DNA of 60,352 nt from Castellaniella sp. UBA6218 (GTDB taxonomy: Bacteria > Pseudomonadota > Gammaproteobacteria > Burkholderiales > Burkholderiaceae_B): contig DISE01000086.1 in the NCBI GenBank assembly GCA_002421865.1, positions 1-60,352 of the forward strand, in the 5' to 3' direction. Made by a program: the position numbers and the translations under genes. Positions 58,219 to 60,352 of the stretch are shown piece by piece. Within the stretch, counting starts at the first letter, position 1; each line of letters starts with the position of its first letter. Below the pieces are notes generated by a model. That model ran no database searches. It saw only the letters and a list, made by a program, of their open reading frames with translations, and was not told the origin of the DNA.

Positions 58219-58981
58219 GGCGGATCTCCCGGACTGTCGGCGCGGCGGCCTGGCGACGTGCCGCGGCCCTGGCGCGCGCGCCGGCCGCCCGCGTGGCGCG
58301 CGCGGCCCGGGCGACGACCCGGCGGCGCCGGAACAGCAGCACCCCGCCCAGCCAGAACAGCGCCTTGAGCAGCACGGCCAGGCACAGGTACAGCCCGGCG
58401 ACGACGATGTAGGTTTCCAGCGACAGAAAAGTGATGGACTGTACGTTGTTGGCCACGCCGGTCAGCTCCTCGGCCGAGATCTGCGACGTCACGGAGGACA
58501 TCAGCATCATCAGGACGAACTGGCTGGTGATCGACGGGTAGACTTTCTCGAAAGCCGGCAGCATGACAACATGCCAGTAGATGCGGGCGCGTGACAGGCC
58601 CAGGCATTCAGCCGCCTCGATCTGCCCCGGCGGGACCGCATCCATGCCGGCGCGGATGATCTCGGCCGAATAGGCGCCCACATTGATGACCATGGTCACC
58701 ACCGCGGCCACTGCGGCGGGCATGGTGTAGCCCAGGCTGGAAAGACCGAAGTAGAAGATGAAGATCTGCACCAGGAACGGCGTGTTGCGGACGGTCTCGA
58801 TGTAGACTCCGCACACCCCCGACAGCCAGCGGTTGGGGCCGCGCCGGCCGATGGCGCACAGAATGCCCAGGATCAGGCCGAACACGGTCGAGGCCAGGGT
58901 CAGTTCCAGGGTGGTCAGCGCGCCGCTCAGGAACATCTCCCAATACGGCGCCAGACCGGAAAAATCGAAGGTGTAGCGCAC
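58211..58981 (-). CDS. Amino-acid ABC transporter permease 2
   Basis: 256 residues, same family (RNTPFLVQIFIFYFGLSSLG; IIRAGMDAVPPGQIEAAECL), with an unusual Arg/Ala-rich C-terminal tail of about 35 residues. First gene of the importer operon, preceded by a palindrome at 59001-59016. Confidence 0.92.
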   Translation of the reverse strand: MRYTFDFSGLAPYWEMFLSGALTTLELTLASTVFGLILGILCAIGRRGPNRWLSGVCGVYIETVRNTPFLVQIFIFYFGLSSLGYTMPAAVAAVVTMVINVGAYSAEIIRAGMDAVPPGQIEAAECLGLSRARIYWHVVMLPAFEKVYPSITSQFVLMMLMSSVTSQISAEELTGVANNVQSITFLSLETYIVVAGLYLCLAVLLKALFWLGGVLLFRRRRVVARAARATRAAGARARAAARRQAAAPTVREIRHG

Positions 58982-59000
58982 GCCGGACCTCCCGCTGCAC

Positions 59001-59016
59001 GTCTTAAAGATAAGAC
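59001..59016. promoter_or_regulatory. Palindromic operator candidate ahead of the importer operon
   Basis: GTCTTA-AAGA-TAAGAC, perfect six-base arms, followed by CATCGTAT at 59017-59024. Both sit in the 44-base gap between the udh stop and the first permease start. The CATCGTAT piece recurs upstream of udh. Confidence 0.5.
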
Positions 59017-59025
59017 ATCGTATAT

Positions 59026-59847
59026 TTAGGAAGAGGCGTCGACCGGATCGAAAGGCCCCTGGGCCGTGAAGACCCCGCCCTGCCAGACCATCGTCGGGTC
59101 ATCGGCCGCCGGCATCGGCTGACGCTCGATCTGTTCGCGGAAGACCTCGGACGTGTCCCGGGCCTGGTAGCCCAGGTGCGCGGCCAGGCGATTGTCCCAC
59201 CAGGGATCCTTGTTGTCGGACATGCCGAAGGCGATGGTGTGGCCGATCCCCGGCGTGAACAAACCCCGGCGGATCATCTCGGTCAGATCGCGATAGCTGA
59301 ACCAGATGTGCATCATGCGCCGATCCCGGGGCTCGGGAAACGAAGATCCGATGCGGATGGACAGCGTCTCGATACCGTAGCGGTCATGATAGAAACTGGC
59401 CATGCCCTCGCCGTACGCCTTGGACAGGCCGTAATAGCCGTCGGGGCGTGTGGGCATGGCGGCGTCGATCGTCTCGGATTGGCGGTAAAAACCCACCGCG
59501 TGGTTCGAACTGGCGAAGATCACGCGGCGCACACCATGGCGGCGGGCGGCCTCGTAGAGGTGGAAAACACCCTTGATGTTGGCTTCCAGGATTTCCTCGA
59601 AGGGCCGTTCGACCGACACGCCGCCCATGTGCACGATGGCGTCGCAGCCCCGGACCATCTCGTCCACGGCCCGCCGGTCGGCCAGGTCGCAAGGATGGAG
59701 CTCTTCGCCCTCCCCGGCCTCGCCCAGCGACTGCACGTCGGACAGTCGCAGGACGCGCGCCATCGGCTTGAGCGTCTCGCGCAGCACGCGCCCCACCCCG
59801 CCGGCCGCACCCGTCAGCAAGAGCCGTTCGAACCTGTTTTCAACCAC
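59026..59847 (-). CDS. udh: Uronate dehydrogenase
   Basis: 273 residues of the extended SDR family. NAD-binding GAAGGVG (13-19), the uronate dehydrogenase pattern VHMGGVSVERPFEEILEANI, FASSNHAVGFYR, catalytic YGLSK, IRIGSSFPEPRDRRMM and DNRLAAHLGYQ. Oxidises glucuronate or galacturonate to the aldarate lactone with NAD+. Upstream of the importer operon on the same strand, so uptake and oxidation of a sugar acid may be linked. Confidence 0.92.
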   Translation of the reverse strand: MVENRFERLLLTGAAGGVGRVLRETLKPMARVLRLSDVQSLGEAGEGEELHPCDLADRRAVDEMVRGCDAIVHMGGVSVERPFEEILEANIKGVFHLYEAARRHGVRRVIFASSNHAVGFYRQSETIDAAMPTRPDGYYGLSKAYGEGMASFYHDRYGIETLSIRIGSSFPEPRDRRMMHIWFSYRDLTEMIRRGLFTPGIGHTIAFGMSDNKDPWWDNRLAAHLGYQARDTSEVFREQIERQPMPAADDPTMVWQGGVFTAQGPFDPVDASS

Positions 59848-59889
59848 GCTGCCTCTCCATCCGATTCAAGACTGTCTGAATGTATTGTG

Positions 59890-59903
59890 ATACGTCATCG
59901 TAT
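59890..59903. promoter_or_regulatory. Palindromic operator candidate ahead of udh
   Basis: ATACG-TCAT-CGTAT, perfect five-base arms, 42 bases before the udh start. Shares CATCGTAT with the site at 59017-59024; the form fits a GntR/FadR-type repressor, none of which is encoded in the window. Confidence 0.5.
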
Positions 59904-59967
59904 GACTATGAATCGGGAATTACCCTGAACATCGTGGCGGCGGCCTGCTGGCCGCCGCCACGGGGCA

Positions 59968-60352
59968 TCACTTCAGCTGCCCGACGTCGCGCACCGCACC
60001 CCGGTCGGCCGAGGTCGCCAGCGCCGCGTAGGCCCGCAACGCCTGGGAGACTTCCCGCTGGCGGTCCACGGGTTTCCAGGCCTTCGGGCCGCGCGCCTGC
60101 ATGGCAGCGCGGCGCGCCGCCAGAGTCTTCTCATCGATCGCCAGATGGATGCGCCGATTGGGAATGTCGATTTCGATGGTGTCGCCGTCCTCGACCAGGG
60201 CGATATTGCCGCCCTCGGCCGCTTCGGGCGAAGCATGGCCGATCACCAGGCCCGACGAACCGCCGGAAAAGCGCCCGTCCGTCAGCAGGGCCGCGCACTT
60301 GCCCAGGCCCATGGACTTCAGGTAGGACGTGGGATAGAGCATTTCCTGCATG
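59968..60352 (-). CDS. IlvD/Edd-family dehydratase, C-terminal end (cut by window)
   Basis: Only the last 127 or so residues are present; the 5' part is beyond the window. The block KSMGLGKCAALLTDGRFSGG and the ending (LRAYAALATSADRGAVRDVG) match the long, E. coli-type IlvD, distinct from the short ilvD at 48.7-50.4 kb. It may be a second dihydroxy-acid dehydratase or, beside udh, a sugar-acid dehydratase of the same family. Confidence 0.88.
   Translation of the reverse strand, partial: MQEMLYPTSYLKSMGLGKCAALLTDGRFSGGSSGLVIGHASPEAAEGGNIALVEDGDTIEIDIPNRRIHLAIDEKTLAARRAAMQARGPKAWKPVDRQREVSQALRAYAALATSADRGAVRDVGQLK

Overview
ORGANISM AND SETTING. The window is high-GC, gene-dense DNA. The order and sequence of its type III secretion (T3SS) genes match the bsc/bcr/bop/btr locus of Bordetella, so I place it in a Bordetella-like member of the Alcaligenaceae (Betaproteobacteria). 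I cannot name the species. No integrase, transposase, plasmid origin or CRISPR array is visible. No gene-free gap exceeds about 300 bases, and the larger ones hold the promoters listed below.

LAYOUT. (1) 1-2.7 kb: tRNA-Leu(CAA), a GlxA-type AraC regulator and L-serine dehydratase sdaA. (2) 2.7-4.7 kb: the anti-sigma antagonist BtrV, a BspR/BtrA-like secreted anti-sigma candidate and the ECF sigma factor BtrS. (3) 4.8-22.9 kb, minus strand: one long T3SS operon, read from four tandem bsp22-like filament genes through bcrH1, bopD, bopB and bcrH2 to the basal body, sorting platform, export gate and secretin. (4) 23.1-29.5 kb, plus strand: the second T3SS operon, bopN to needle gene sctF. (5) 29.6-33.5 kb, minus: two CesT-type chaperones and a 931-residue SopB/IpgD-type inositol phosphatase effector. 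(6) 33.7-43.4 kb: a SecD-P1-like lipoprotein with anti-sigma kinase BtrW, facing a six-gene overlapping operon that ends in the PP2C phosphatase BtrU. That operon also encodes a sensor-MFS fusion, a substrate-binding protein, a GNAT acetyltransferase, an alanine-racemase-like enzyme and a second membrane sensor. (7) 43.6-51.3 kb: mostly housekeeping genes (EamA exporter, thioesterase, luciferase-like oxidoreductase, nadE, ilvD, Crp/Fnr), with a patatin-like phospholipase inserted between nadE and ilvD. (8) 51.3-55.9 kb: an ABC importer and TonB receptor behind a Fur-box-like site. (9) 56-60.4 kb: an amino-acid-type ABC importer, uronate dehydrogenase and the 3' end of an IlvD/Edd dehydratase.

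HOW IT FITS TOGETHER. A shared promoter element, GGAAC-N15-GTTACT followed in most copies by nA, lies 36-68 bases ahead of the bspR-like gene, both T3SS operons, the SopB-like operon, the BtrU sensor operon and the distant patatin gene. It resembles HrpL-type boxes. I infer that it is the BtrS promoter. If so, it joins apparatus, effectors and signalling genes into one regulon, supports the patatin as a T3SS effector, and indicates feedback of BtrS on its own partner-switch input.

MAIN NOVEL POINTS. The four Bsp22 paralogues have near-identical ends and unrelated centres, with a 384-bp near-perfect duplication, which looks like a filament-antigen diversification system. The second is the racemase/ABC/MFS sensory operon wired to BtrU. 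The third is the SopB-like and patatin-like effector pair.
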